From: a virus
IMG/VR virus record: IMGVR_UViG_3300044701_000001
Coordinates: 1-25,559 of that record
Length of the DNA: 25,559 nucleotides
Reading direction: 5' to 3' (one strand)
A program made the position numbers and the translations under genes. Shown piece by piece: positions 1 to 5,780 of the stretch. Position 1 is the stretch's first letter. Each line of letters begins with the position of its first letter. The notes below the pieces were generated by a model. It was not told the DNA's origin. It was given only the letters and a program-made list of their open reading frames with translations, and searched no databases.

Positions 1-2
1 AT

Positions 3-173
3 TACAAAGGCAGCTTAAATGTAGATGGCGTAGAATATTGGCTATCTGCTTGGCTAAAGGTCAGCAAGGATGGGGCTAAGTTTATGTCCCTGTCTATCAA
101 GAATAAGAACGCTGACGCTTCTTTAAATAAGCCCAAGAAAGCATCGTTTGACGATTCAGACGTGCCGTTCTGA
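3..173 (+). CDS. SSB-like / DUF736-like protein, C-terminal end (partial)
   Basis: The reading frame is open from the left edge and gives 56 residues ending in TGA; the start lies outside the window. The visible part reads as a beta-rich segment (GVEYWLSAWLKVSKDGAKFMSLSIK) followed by a Lys/Asn linker and an acidic tail ending DDSDVPF. An acidic tip ending in a hydrophobic-Pro-Phe is the classic protein-docking tail of single-stranded DNA-binding proteins, and small phage proteins of this look occur in replication blocks. The role as SSB or a short OB-fold relative is inferred from the tail and the neighbouring nuclease and MazG-like genes. Other explanations are possible because the N-terminal domain is not visible. 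Confidence 0.6.
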   Translation, partial: YKGSLNVDGVEYWLSAWLKVSKDGAKFMSLSIKNKNADASLNKPKKASFDDSDVPF

Positions 174-178
174 TTACG

Positions 179-271
179 ATGGGAAAGTTGTGCAAAGAGT
201 CTTTTGGCTTGCAGACGAGCAATGAGTACCATCACCCATACTATGAAAAATCAGTATGCAACCCATACTGA
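179..271 (+). CDS. possible 30-aa protein overlapping the nuclease gene
   Basis: ATG lies 5 nt after the stop of the SSB-like gene. The frame encodes 30 residues with a plausible composition (…NEYHHPYYEKSVCNPY) and ends in TGA inside the start region of the next gene, in a different frame. There is no convincing Shine-Dalgarno sequence, so expression would depend on re-initiation after the upstream stop. The His/Tyr/Cys-rich C-terminus looks more like protein than chance, but the length is too short to be sure. It could be a small leader for the nuclease gene, or noise. Confidence 0.3.
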   Translation: MGKLCKESFGLQTSNEYHHPYYEKSVCNPY

Positions 272-605
272 CTTCCGTGATTTCCGAGGGTTGATTCCCG
301 AAAATACGCATTTCTTGCCTAGCAACATAGACATGATTTGCGAGAGAAAGGGACACTTCCTAATCGGAGAGTGGAAGAAACCTAATGAGAACATGGCTAC
401 TGGTCAGCAATTGCTACTCAAGGCTTTTGCTCAAGTGCCTAAATTTACTGTGTTAGTCATTATCGGTCACACAGACAACGAACAAACTGAAGTTGGAGAT
501 GTGTTCCAAGTTGTTCTAGGTAGGTGTGTAAGGATAGGAGAGGGTCTTGATTTTCTCAAAGACTTTTACATCATGTGGTACGAATTTGCAAACTCGAAAG
601 GATAG
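243..605 (+). CDS. PD-(D/E)XK-type nuclease-like protein
   Basis: This 120-aa protein carries a compact restriction-endonuclease-like core. Asp30 sits in SNIDMICE, and Glu43 and Lys45 lie in a GEWK strand, followed by a Gln-containing helix (GQQLLLKAF). That D…ExK-helix-Q pattern is typical of the PD-(D/E)XK/VRR-NUC superfamily, which includes phage resolvases and recombination nucleases. The ATG at 243 was chosen because conserved-looking sequence starts soon after it; ATG 222 and TTG 204 are in frame upstream and neither has a good ribosome-binding site. It lies between an SSB-like gene and a MazG-like gene, consistent with DNA metabolism. Family membership is inferred from motifs only, and substrate specificity is unknown. 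Confidence 0.6.
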   Translation: MKNQYATHTDFRDFRGLIPENTHFLPSNIDMICERKGHFLIGEWKKPNENMATGQQLLLKAFAQVPKFTVLVIIGHTDNEQTEVGDVFQVVLGRCVRIGEGLDFLKDFYIMWYEFANSKG

Positions 606-630
606 ACACCCATTGTTTAAATGGTATAAT
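603..630 (+). promoter_or_regulatory. strong sigma70-like promoter with extended -10, upstream of HNH gene
   Basis: TAGACA (603-608, five of six matches to TTGACA) is followed 16 bp later by a perfect TATAAT (625-630). A TGG immediately before it forms an extended -10. The -35 box overlaps the TAG stop of the nuclease gene. A transcript starting near 637 would carry a short leader with AGGGG (645-649) five bases before the HNH start codon. Confidence 0.7.
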
Positions 631-654
631 TAACCATCTAAATTAGGGGATGCT

Positions 655-1149
655 ATGAACTTTAAAGATGAGTGCTTTAGAAAATTAAACTATGACCAAG
701 AAACTGGAATTTTTACTTGGAAGCATGACGGAACTAGAGGAGTTAAAGCAGGTCATATTGCAGGGTCAAAAATGAATAGTGGATATATTGCTTTGTCAGT
801 TAGTGGGAAAAAAGCACTTGGTCATAGAGTTGCATGGCTTTTTGCTCATGGTGAATTTGCACAAGGAAACATTGACCACATAAATAGAGACAAGGCAGAC
901 AATAGGATTGCAAATTTAAGACTTGCAACTTATGAGCAAAATGCTCAAAACAGATTAAAAAATTCTAAGAATACGTCTGGGTTTAAAGGTGTTACTTGGC
1001 ATAAAAGAGATAAAAGATGGCAAGCAGCAATAACAGTAAAAAGAAAAGTTTTACATCTTGGATATTACAAAACTCCAGAAGATGCTTATCTTGCATACAT
1101 TAAAGCATCTAAAAATTATCAATCACACTCAATTTTTAAAGGGAACTAA
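655..1149 (+). CDS. HNH homing endonuclease with AP2 DNA-binding domain
   Basis: This 164-aa protein joins two domains common in free-standing phage homing endonucleases. The first is an HNH_3-type nuclease core with His57 (GHRVAW), His75 in IDHIN and Asn83 in ADNRIANLRLAT. The second is a C-terminal AP2-like domain at about 109-150 (GFKGVTWHKRDKRW, LGYYKTPEDAYLAY). It would nick or cut DNA at an intron-less or gene-free site and spread by recombination. The start has a good RBS (AGGGG) and its own promoter just upstream. The gene is visibly more A+T-rich than its neighbours, consistent with recent arrival. It stops 1 nt before the MazG-like start, so it supplies that gene's RBS region. Confidence 0.93.
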   Translation: MNFKDECFRKLNYDQETGIFTWKHDGTRGVKAGHIAGSKMNSGYIALSVSGKKALGHRVAWLFAHGEFAQGNIDHINRDKADNRIANLRLATYEQNAQNRLKNSKNTSGFKGVTWHKRDKRWQAAITVKRKVLHLGYYKTPEDAYLAYIKASKNYQSHSIFKGN

Positions 1150-1150
1150 A

Positions 1151-1462
1151 ATGTCATCATACGCACGAATAGAAATGTTGATAATTCAATGGTCAGAAGC
1201 TAGGAAAATTATTCCTAACAGCACACCAGAAGTTCAGCTTCTAAAAGCAATGTCAGAGATGGGAGAACTAGCAGATGCCACGATTAAACATGACAAAGAA
1301 GCTGTTATTGACGCTGTTGGTGATGTCATGGTCTGCCTTATTAACTACTGCGCTTTACAAGATATTCAGCTAGTAGATTGCATGGAAGTTGCCTATGACC
1401 AGATTAAGAATCGCAAGGGAATTCTTTTACCAAATGGAGTCTTCCAAAAGGATGTTACTTAG
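1151..1462 (+). CDS. MazG-like nucleotide pyrophosphohydrolase
   Basis: The 103-aa product has the all-alpha MazG signature: SEMGELADA (Glu36, Glu39), then EAVIDAVGDVMV (Glu50, Asp54, Asp58), the acidic residues that bind Mg2+ in this superfamily. Such enzymes hydrolyse NTPs/dNTPs to monophosphate and pyrophosphate; in phages they are thought to affect nucleotide pools or ppGpp signalling. I chose ATG 1151 because it directly follows the HNH stop (TAA at 1147-1149) with a purine-rich AAAGGGAA upstream; the longer frame running back to 1058 lies inside the HNH gene and is not credible. The gene ends overlapping the convergent 47-aa gene by 8 bp. It is the last visible + strand gene. Confidence 0.85.
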   Translation: MSSYARIEMLIIQWSEARKIIPNSTPEVQLLKAMSEMGELADATIKHDKEAVIDAVGDVMVCLINYCALQDIQLVDCMEVAYDQIKNRKGILLPNGVFQKDVT

Positions 1463-1598
1463 CCAACAAGTACAGACCCACGTTTGAAAAGGCGTACCCT
1501 GCATACACCACAGCCATGCTTGGGTTTCCTCTGTAGAGTTGTTCAGCAGCAATGTAGGCGTAGATGCCACCAGTTAAGATAATTAACCAAGCACTCAA
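1455..1598 (-). CDS. 47-aa membrane protein with TTG start
   Basis: The frame starts at TTG (1596-1598), which overlaps the TGA stop of the metallophosphoesterase in a TTGA junction, and has AGGTG a few bases upstream. The product reads (M)SAWLIILTGGIYAYIAAEQ…MAVVYAGYAFSNVGLYLLAK, with two hydrophobic helices of about 16-18 residues separated by a polar turn with Arg-Gly-Asn-Pro. This is a plausible two-pass inner-membrane hairpin. I recall similar small proteins at the end of lysis blocks in freshwater phages, but that is memory, not a search. It is the last - strand gene and overlaps the MazG-like gene by 8 bp. Function is unknown. Confidence 0.7.
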   Translation of the reverse strand: MSAWLIILTGGIYAYIAAEQLYRGNPSMAVVYAGYAFSNVGLYLLAK

Positions 1599-2581
1599 AA
1601 TGCACCTACATCAATTACTTCACCACGAAACTCAATCTGGTCTTCATTAAACTTGTGAACTAACTCAGGCCAAAGTAGTGTTCCATTAAAGAAGTTCAGC
1701 ACCGCAAACCCTGACCTGTGGTTGCTTGGGTTTATTTCAGCATAAGTAAATTGTGGGCCATCAGTCTCAGCCAAAGTGCCTGTATCTACACCAAAACGAT
1801 TGCCGTTATAGTCAGCAAATGGCGTGACCTTTAGGCTATGCAAGTGTCCAGTAACGATTGACACACCAGCGTTAACTGTATTGTTGTGAGTAGCATGAAC
1901 ACCACCTTTGTATCGGTGCTTAACAATCACATCTTCGGTAGGCCATACTGCCCAACAAAACTCCCAATCTAGGAAGTGGTCTGTTAGCTTAAATCCCAAT
2001 ACTTCTTTAAATTGTGGTGCATGTTGGGCTAATCTGTTGCCAAACCTAACATCGTGATTGCCCCATGTCCACAGTAGCTTTACATTGTGCCTTGCTGCTT
2101 TAGCGACTTCCTCAATCTCGCCCAATGCGCCCTGACAGGCTTTAAGTTCTTGGATAACAGTAGTCGCTGGTTGTTCAGTTACGTCATGCCTTGATATAGA
2201 CGCACCATCAAACGCATCTCCGTTACAGATGATAGCTTTGGGCTTGAACTCTTGGATAGCCCATAGAAGCCCTTTAAACGCTGTTGTACGCTGACTAGGA
2301 ATAAAGTGGGCATCTGAGAACACAATAACTGTTCCGTCCAGTATGCCAAGTTCTACTTGCTTTAAAGGAGAGAAAGACTTGGGTCTGTTTTTGTTATACA
2401 AATCACCTCTATGGTCTTTCGCATTGAGGGTCATGTTGTATTCTTTTTCAATCCACCTTCTGCGTAAATGGACTGCCCTGTTATTTATACCAAGGTGTTC
2501 AGCCATTCTTTGTGCAGACTGAAGTTGTCCCCATAGCTGGATAAACTCCATGTCGGTACAGGTTTCATTATGTGCGCCCAT
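1595..2581 (-). CDS. calcineurin-like metallophosphoesterase with N-terminal HTH-like region
   Basis: This 328-aa protein contains the full metallophosphoesterase motif series: Asp90-x-His92 (SDAH), Gly-Asp122 (NGDAFD), GNHD at 174-177, a His near 229 (GVHATH) and GHLH at 245-248, which together bind two metal ions. Residues about 11-48 read like a helix-turn-helix (LWGQLQSAQRMAEHLGINNRAVHLRRRW), suggesting nucleic-acid binding. Substrate is unknown; phage members have been proposed to act on DNA ends or nucleotides. The ATG at 2581 has AAGGA six bases upstream and overlaps the zincin gene by 14 nt. It lies in the lysis-end operon, but its motifs give no link to lysis. Confidence 0.88.
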   Translation of the reverse strand: MGAHNETCTDMEFIQLWGQLQSAQRMAEHLGINNRAVHLRRRWIEKEYNMTLNAKDHRGDLYNKNRPKSFSPLKQVELGILDGTVIVFSDAHFIPSQRTTAFKGLLWAIQEFKPKAIICNGDAFDGASISRHDVTEQPATTVIQELKACQGALGEIEEVAKAARHNVKLLWTWGNHDVRFGNRLAQHAPQFKEVLGFKLTDHFLDWEFCWAVWPTEDVIVKHRYKGGVHATHNNTVNAGVSIVTGHLHSLKVTPFADYNGNRFGVDTGTLAETDGPQFTYAEINPSNHRSGFAVLNFFNGTLLWPELVHKFNEDQIEFRGEVIDVGAF

Positions 2582-2942
2582 TGGAATCCTTAGAGAGTAA
2601 GTTTTCTAGCAGATTGATAACTCTATGCTCTTGCATCTCTATTTCCTCATCAGAGGATTTAGGGTCTGTGGCTACACACATTAAGTCATGTAAGAAAACA
2701 TGAAGTAACTCGTGAAGTGCAGTTTTATCTAGGCTCTCAGGTGTTATCTTTTCAGCACCAAAGTCGCCAAGTCGGTAGGTAGCTAATCTAGCTGTCTGAT
2801 TAAACTCCACAGAAGCCATAGCTTGCTTGGCTGGCTTCATGCCCTTTTCAATTCTCCAATCCCCAAGACTTAGCACCTGTTGCCATTTTTTGACGCTTTG
2901 TGCAAAAAGTTCTGCATCTTGTTGGGTTGGTATGTTAGCCAT
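2568..2942 (-). CDS. HExxH zinc metallopeptidase-like protein
   Basis: The 124-aa product has a zincin active-site helix TALHELLHVFLHDL with HExxH at 77-81. A second helix containing EMQEHRVINLLENLL around 103-116 follows and offers Glu105 as a possible third zinc ligand, which would make it a small gluzincin-like fold. Phage minigluzincin or SprT-like proteins have this size and plan. No signal peptide or membrane segment is visible, so it is probably cytoplasmic. The ATG overlaps the end of the endolysin gene by 8 nt. Target is unknown; capsid or host-protein processing is possible. Confidence 0.75.
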   Translation of the reverse strand: MANIPTQQDAELFAQSVKKWQQVLSLGDWRIEKGMKPAKQAMASVEFNQTARLATYRLGDFGAEKITPESLDKTALHELLHVFLHDLMCVATDPKSSDEEIEMQEHRVINLLENLLSKDSNGRT

Positions 2943-3534
2943 TTAATATGTCCAAGGCATGATTGATATGCTTAATTCGGTCATCCAATCCTATCGTGCC
3001 TCCGTTAATCTTTTTTGTCATTAGTGTGAAATCTTGTCTATCAGCAAACTGATTTATCTTGTGGGTGTTCCAGAACCAGCCAGCAGTCATAGCAGCATAC
3101 TTAGGGGTAGCCACTAGGTCTGGTTGCATTACAAAGTCCTCACCACAAGCCTGACCTGCATGAAAATAGTTTGCATGGCCTGTCAATTGGATACACCCTC
3201 TGCCTCTGAAACGATACCCATCCCCAGACGCTTCATCCCTGTTTCCCATACGAGAAGAATAGACTTTGTTAGCAATCTTCTTGGGATTCCTAGCGTACTC
3301 GTTAGCTATCTCAACTGTTGGAAATCTAGACTTCCACAACTTCATTAGGGTTTCAGCACGATAGTTTAGGTTTTCTTCCAAGACCTTAAAGTTAGCGCAC
3401 TCATGTCCACATTGCCCAATAAACGATGCTTGTCTGACAGGTGTAGATATATCGAAACGCTGGAAAGTCTCGTTAAGTGCGTCAACCCACACAGGGTCAA
3501 TGTGCATCTTTTTTAGGTGTTCACTTGTTACCAT
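2935..3534 (-). CDS. endolysin, glycoside hydrolase family 19 (chitinase-like)
   Basis: This 199-aa enzyme shows GH19 hallmarks: a GHE motif with likely catalytic acid Glu45 (GQCGHECANFKVLEENLNY), a second Glu about nine residues later (Glu54), and the conserved YRFRGRGCIQLTGHANY segment at about 107-123. A KKINGG segment lies near the C-terminus. GH19 phage lysins cut the glycan strands of peptidoglycan. There is no signal peptide or anchor, so release requires a holin; the candidates lie upstream in the same transcript. Start ATG 3534 overlaps the Rz gene by 14 nt. Length is normal for single-domain GH19 endolysins, with no extra binding domain. Confidence 0.92.
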   Translation of the reverse strand: MVTSEHLKKMHIDPVWVDALNETFQRFDISTPVRQASFIGQCGHECANFKVLEENLNYRAETLMKLWKSRFPTVEIANEYARNPKKIANKVYSSRMGNRDEASGDGYRFRGRGCIQLTGHANYFHAGQACGEDFVMQPDLVATPKYAAMTAGWFWNTHKINQFADRQDFTLMTKKINGGTIGLDDRIKHINHALDILNG

Positions 3535-4018
3535 TTATCAAATCTCTCATCTGTTGATACGAGTCCACACAAGCATTGAGTGCAGCAGTATTCCTATCAC
3601 CTTGGGCAACTATTTCTGCGATTGCGTCAATGGTTGCTCTTTCGGCATCAGAAGCTGTGTCAGTCGGTCTGTCAGGTTGACTGGTTGCTTTTGTATCTGC
3701 GCTGGTAGAGGCGGTACTTGAGGCGGTTTGTACGTTACTGGAGGGGCAGAGGCGCAGCTTGCCAGCACGATTAGCGACAGCAAGGGCAGTAGTCTTTTGA
3801 TTGATAGCATTGGTAGCCTCCTGTAATTTCACAGATTGTTGGTTAAGTTTCTCGCTCATGTTTTGCTCTATCTGACGAGCCTCATCATTCTTTTTGGCAA
3901 TGGCTATCTTCATGTCGCCATCACGCTCTAGCCATCCATAGTGGTGTCCTACTCGGTATGTACCAAAGAGAGATACCAAAACACCAACGATTAACCAAGG
4001 TAAAGGAATAGGTAACAT
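3521..4018 (-). CDS. i-spanin (Rz-like) inner-membrane lysis protein
   Basis: The 165-aa product has a short N-terminus and one hydrophobic helix at about 8-25 (WLIVGVLVSLFGTYRVG). A long charged/Gln-rich periplasmic coiled-coil region (about 38-80), a Thr/Ser linker and a helical C-terminus follow. This is the topology of Rz-type i-spanins. A complete lipoprotein frame (Rz1-like) is embedded in the +1 frame inside it, which is strong contextual proof. The spanin pair joins inner and outer membranes and fuses them after peptidoglycan is cut. Its ATG overlaps the upstream stop as TAATG. No sequence identity to lambda Rz is claimed. Confidence 0.85.
   Translation of the reverse strand: MLPIPLPWLIVGVLVSLFGTYRVGHHYGWLERDGDMKIAIAKKNDEARQIEQNMSEKLNQQSVKLQEATNAINQKTTALAVANRAGKLRLCPSSNVQTASSTASTSADTKATSQPDRPTDTASDAERATIDAIAEIVAQGDRNTAALNACVDSYQQMRDLINGNK
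3610..3810 (-). CDS. o-spanin (Rz1-like) lipoprotein, embedded in the Rz gene
   Basis: This 66-aa frame lies wholly inside the Rz-like gene in another frame. It starts with a lipoprotein signal peptide (MLSIKRLLPLLSLIVLASC) whose lipobox LASC places the acylated Cys at 19. The residue after the Cys is Ala, so outer-membrane sorting is expected. The mature part is short and proline-rich (APPVTYKPPQVPPLPAQ), as in Rz1. A perfect AGGAGG lies seven bases before its ATG, so the start is well supported. It would bind the periplasmic C-terminus of the i-spanin. Confidence 0.88.
   Translation of the reverse strand: MLSIKRLLPLLSLIVLASCASAPPVTYKPPQVPPLPAQIQKQPVNLTDRLTQLLMPKEQPLTQSQK
3817..3822 (-). 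promoter_or_regulatory. consensus Shine-Dalgarno for the embedded Rz1 gene
   Basis: AGGAGG on the - strand, spaced 6-7 nt from the Rz1 ATG at 3808-3810, lies inside the Rz coding sequence. A full consensus site there argues that the nested frame is translated in its own right. Confidence 0.8.
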
Positions 4019-4530
4019 TAGTCAGCCTCTTTTCTAGCTTGTGCTAATTGTTCTCGCTCGTCATCATCCTCTAGCAAATCTGGAGGAGTAGTCGGAGGAG
4101 GAGGAGGAGTCCATGATTCATCTAGTTCTGGATTCTTCCAAACTGGCATTGCACCGAATGGTTGACTAGGTAAACCATACGCAGATTGCGGATAGGACGA
4201 GTTAAAACCACCCTGATAGCCTCCATAGCCCATTGGCTGACACATTGGCTGTGTCGGAGGATTAAACGCTCTGGAGACTGCGCCAGCAGCCCTCTTAGTC
4301 ATAACACCACCAATACCGCCAACAATTAGCAGAACAATGTCGTTCAGCATCTTGGTATAGGCTTGGTCAATCGGGGCCATGCTCTTAATTGGCTGAGTCA
4401 CAAAGGTGACAGAGTAGAGCAAAGCAATCACAATAAAGCACAGGATACAGGTCACGACAATGACCACAAAACCCCACACACGAACTTCAAATTCTTCAGT
4501 TGTTAGGTTTGGCTTCTGGCTGGATATCAT
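4018..4530 (-). CDS. membrane protein with Gly/Tyr/Pro-rich tail, holin candidate
   Basis: From the ATG at 4530 the product is 170 aa. It has a long hydrophobic helix (VWGFVVIVVTCILCFIVIALLYSVTF, about 18-43), a short loop, and a second weaker hydrophobic segment (DIVLLIVGGIGGVMTKRAAGAV, about 64-85). A low-complexity tail follows, rich in Gly, Tyr, Gln and Pro and ending in an acidic helix (LLEDDDEREQLAQARKEAD). Position just upstream of the spanins and endolysin fits a holin or lysis regulator, but the long tail is unusual. The frame extends to 4617, where it would shadow the lipoprotein gene; GGAG upstream of 4530 favours the shorter form. Function is inferred. Confidence 0.6.
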   Translation of the reverse strand: MISSQKPNLTTEEFEVRVWGFVVIVVTCILCFIVIALLYSVTFVTQPIKSMAPIDQAYTKMLNDIVLLIVGGIGGVMTKRAAGAVSRAFNPPTQPMCQPMGYGGYQGGFNSSYPQSAYGLPSQPFGAMPVWKNPELDESWTPPPPPTTPPDLLEDDDEREQLAQARKEAD

Positions 4531-4705
4531 TGACTTTTTTCTCCAATATTGGGGCAACCAGATATTCTGGACATTGTTGAGTAAACAAACACTTAGGCTT
4601 CTGACATTCCTCTGCATGGAAGTGGTCAGGATTTTGGCACTTGTATCTGTACCTGTCTTCGCATCCAGATAGCATAAGTGCTATAAAAATCAGAACATAT
4701 TTCAT
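4496..4705 (-). CDS. small cysteine-rich lipoprotein
   Basis: The 69-aa product begins with a short signal peptide (MKYVLIFIALMLSGC) containing the lipobox LSGC, so Cys15 would be lipid-modified. The mature part has five further Cys in a short span (…YKCQNPDHFHAEECQKPKCLFTQQC…), suggesting disulfides in the periplasm. Small phage lipoproteins of this plan lie near lysis genes and may act in superinfection exclusion or lysis, but the role here is unknown. The ATG overlaps the TGA of the preceding 51-aa gene (ATGA), and the 3' end overlaps the next gene by about 35 nt. Confidence 0.75.
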   Translation of the reverse strand: MKYVLIFIALMLSGCEDRYRYKCQNPDHFHAEECQKPKCLFTQQCPEYLVAPILEKKVNDIQPEAKPNN

Positions 4706-4857
4706 TTACCAAGTCCAATACGATTAAGTAGGAGATTAACAATTCTGTCCGACAAATCGTCAGGAAGAAACTTTAGAAAGCCTAAAAAATACAAAGCCAC
4801 AAGTCCATAGACAAATATTTTTAAGCATAAGTCAAAGGTCTTCTGGTATTCATTCAT
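4702..4857 (-). CDS. 51-aa single-pass membrane protein
   Basis: This short frame is joined at both ends by 4-nt ATGA overlaps: its ATG overlaps the stop of the 167-aa gene and its TGA overlaps the start of the lipoprotein. The product reads MNEYQKTFDLCLKIFVYGLV then ALYFLGFLKF and an amphipathic C-terminus (DDLSDRIVNLLLNRIGLGK). One transmembrane helix at about 11-30 is likely. No family was recognised. The double stop/start coupling makes it very likely to be a real gene. Confidence 0.7.
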   Translation of the reverse strand: MNEYQKTFDLCLKIFVYGLVALYFLGFLKFLPDDLSDRIVNLLLNRIGLGK

Positions 4858-5357
4858 CTGCCACATCTACGAGTAGTTGCACAGAATTCCATCAACTCAT
4901 TTACACCAACAAAGACTAGAAACAATACAAAAAAGATTCCACCTATTGCCAAACCAATCTCTAGTTGTTCTTGCTCTTTCTGTTTGGCTTCTTTCTCGGC
5001 TTTCTTCAATGCACTTATCTCTTTAGCATCTGCCAAGTCCATCTCTGCTTGACGAGCCTTAATCTTGTTCCAGACATCAATCTTGCCTGTCTGCATAAAG
5101 AGCATCTTGAGTTCTTCTTCAAACGCTCTGGCTTGCTCTAGTGCCATCTCAATCTGCAAAGCCGTACCCATGTTCGAGCCTTTTCCAGACTGCTTGGCTT
5201 GAAGCATTGCTTTGGTAGCTACAGACTTAGCGTCAAATAGCTTACCAATCATGGGCGCAAGTGAGCCTAGGTCATTGGCAACATTAGCTGCCTTCTTGAC
5301 CATGCTGATTGCTGACTGTATGCCAGCTAGTGCGGTCATCGGGTCTATGGGAATCAT
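4854..5357 (-). CDS. coiled-coil protein with C-terminal membrane helix
   Basis: The 167-aa product starts with an Ala/Met-rich helical region (MIPIDPMTALAGIQSAISMVKKAANVANDLG). It continues through long charged helices (about 65-130, rich in Lys, Glu, Gln and Ala) and ends with one strong transmembrane helix (LAIGGIFFVLFLVFVGV, about 135-152) and a small Cys/Arg-rich tip. The pattern of helical N-part plus C-terminal anchor is known from small virion or membrane-associated phage proteins, but I cannot assign a role. Start and stop both form ATGA overlaps with neighbouring small genes. Confidence 0.6.
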   Translation of the reverse strand: MIPIDPMTALAGIQSAISMVKKAANVANDLGSLAPMIGKLFDAKSVATKAMLQAKQSGKGSNMGTALQIEMALEQARAFEEELKMLFMQTGKIDVWNKIKARQAEMDLADAKEISALKKAEKEAKQKEQEQLEIGLAIGGIFFVLFLVFVGVNELMEFCATTRRCGR

Positions 5358-5476
5358 TTTTTATCTACCTTTTTCCATTCAATACAGTAGACTTTTCGGT
5401 TGTACACATCGCCAACCCAAACCCACTTGACACACCTGTACTCAATAGTTACAGCCAATAAAAACGCTAGTACCAT
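5354..5476 (-). CDS. 40-aa small phage protein (VGDVYNRKVYCIEWKK type)
   Basis: From the ATG at 5476 the product has a hydrophobic N-terminus (MVLAFLLAVTIEY) followed by RCVKWVWVGDVYNRKVYCIEWKKVDKK. The second half resembles very small proteins seen in several marine and freshwater phages, from memory only. It ends in an ATGA overlap with the 167-aa gene. The frame is open for another 40 codons upstream, but that part is the shadow of the 30-aa gene, so the shorter form is preferred. It overlaps the end of the 30-aa gene by 10 nt. Function is unknown. Confidence 0.6.
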   Translation of the reverse strand: MVLAFLLAVTIEYRCVKWVWVGDVYNRKVYCIEWKKVDKK

Positions 5477-5559
5477 GCCCACAAAATAATGTAGGCACAC
5501 CAAACAACAGTAATACAAAAAAGGACTGCGGTAGTAAAAGCCATAGCCCAATCTCTCAT
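5467..5559 (-). CDS. 30-aa membrane microprotein
   Basis: The ATG overlaps the TGA of the 74-aa gene (ATGA). The product MRDWAMAFTTAVLFCITVVW then CAYIILWAWY is almost entirely one transmembrane helix with an aromatic C-terminal edge. It ends in TAG inside the next small gene. The start/stop coupling, composition and position in a run of similar small genes support it, although at 30 aa it cannot be proven by sequence alone. It could assist a holin. Confidence 0.5.
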   Translation of the reverse strand: MRDWAMAFTTAVLFCITVVWCAYIILWAWY

Positions 5560-5780
5560 TTTTTAATCCAAGTCTGCCAGATAGCACCAGCAGCAATGAC
5601 TAAACCACCAATCCACAAAACTGGTTGAGCAATAGATGCTATCCAGTTAAGAACCTTTACAGCACCCTTGGCAGCGTCAATAGCGTCTACCAAGTCTTTA
5701 GTGTTCTTATCTATCTCATCTACCTTTGCTTCAACAGCTAGTAGACGCTCATAGATTTGCTCATGGCTTACATCTGTCAT
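5556..5780 (-). CDS. small coiled-coil/membrane protein, holin candidate
   Basis: The 74-aa product has an N-terminal amphipathic helix with heptad-like spacing (IYERLLAVEAKVDEIDKNTKDLVDAI, about 9-34). A hydrophobic C-terminal segment (VLNWIASIAQPVLWIGGLVIAAGAIWQTWIKK, about 43-74) ends in Lys. Small proteins with this order are often found beside phage lysis genes and include pinholin- or holin-like proteins. The ATG and TGA both form ATGA overlaps with neighbours. Holin function is inferred from size, membrane segment and location. Confidence 0.6.
   Translation of the reverse strand: MTDVSHEQIYERLLAVEAKVDEIDKNTKDLVDAIDAAKGAVKVLNWIASIAQPVLWIGGLVIAAGAIWQTWIKK

Noticed and set aside
1058-1150. 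Upstream extension of the MazG-like gene into the HNH gene
   Set aside because: It lies entirely inside the HNH AP2 domain, adds no MazG sequence, and the ATG at 1151 follows the HNH stop directly.
4531-4617. N-terminal extension of the 170-aa membrane protein by 29 residues
   Set aside because: This part lies in the lipoprotein gene in another frame; ATG 4530 has GGAG upstream and gives a normal membrane-protein N-terminus.
5477-5596. N-terminal extension of the 40-aa small protein
   Set aside because: The extra codons are the out-of-frame shadow of the 30-aa and 74-aa genes, which are linked by an ATGA overlap.
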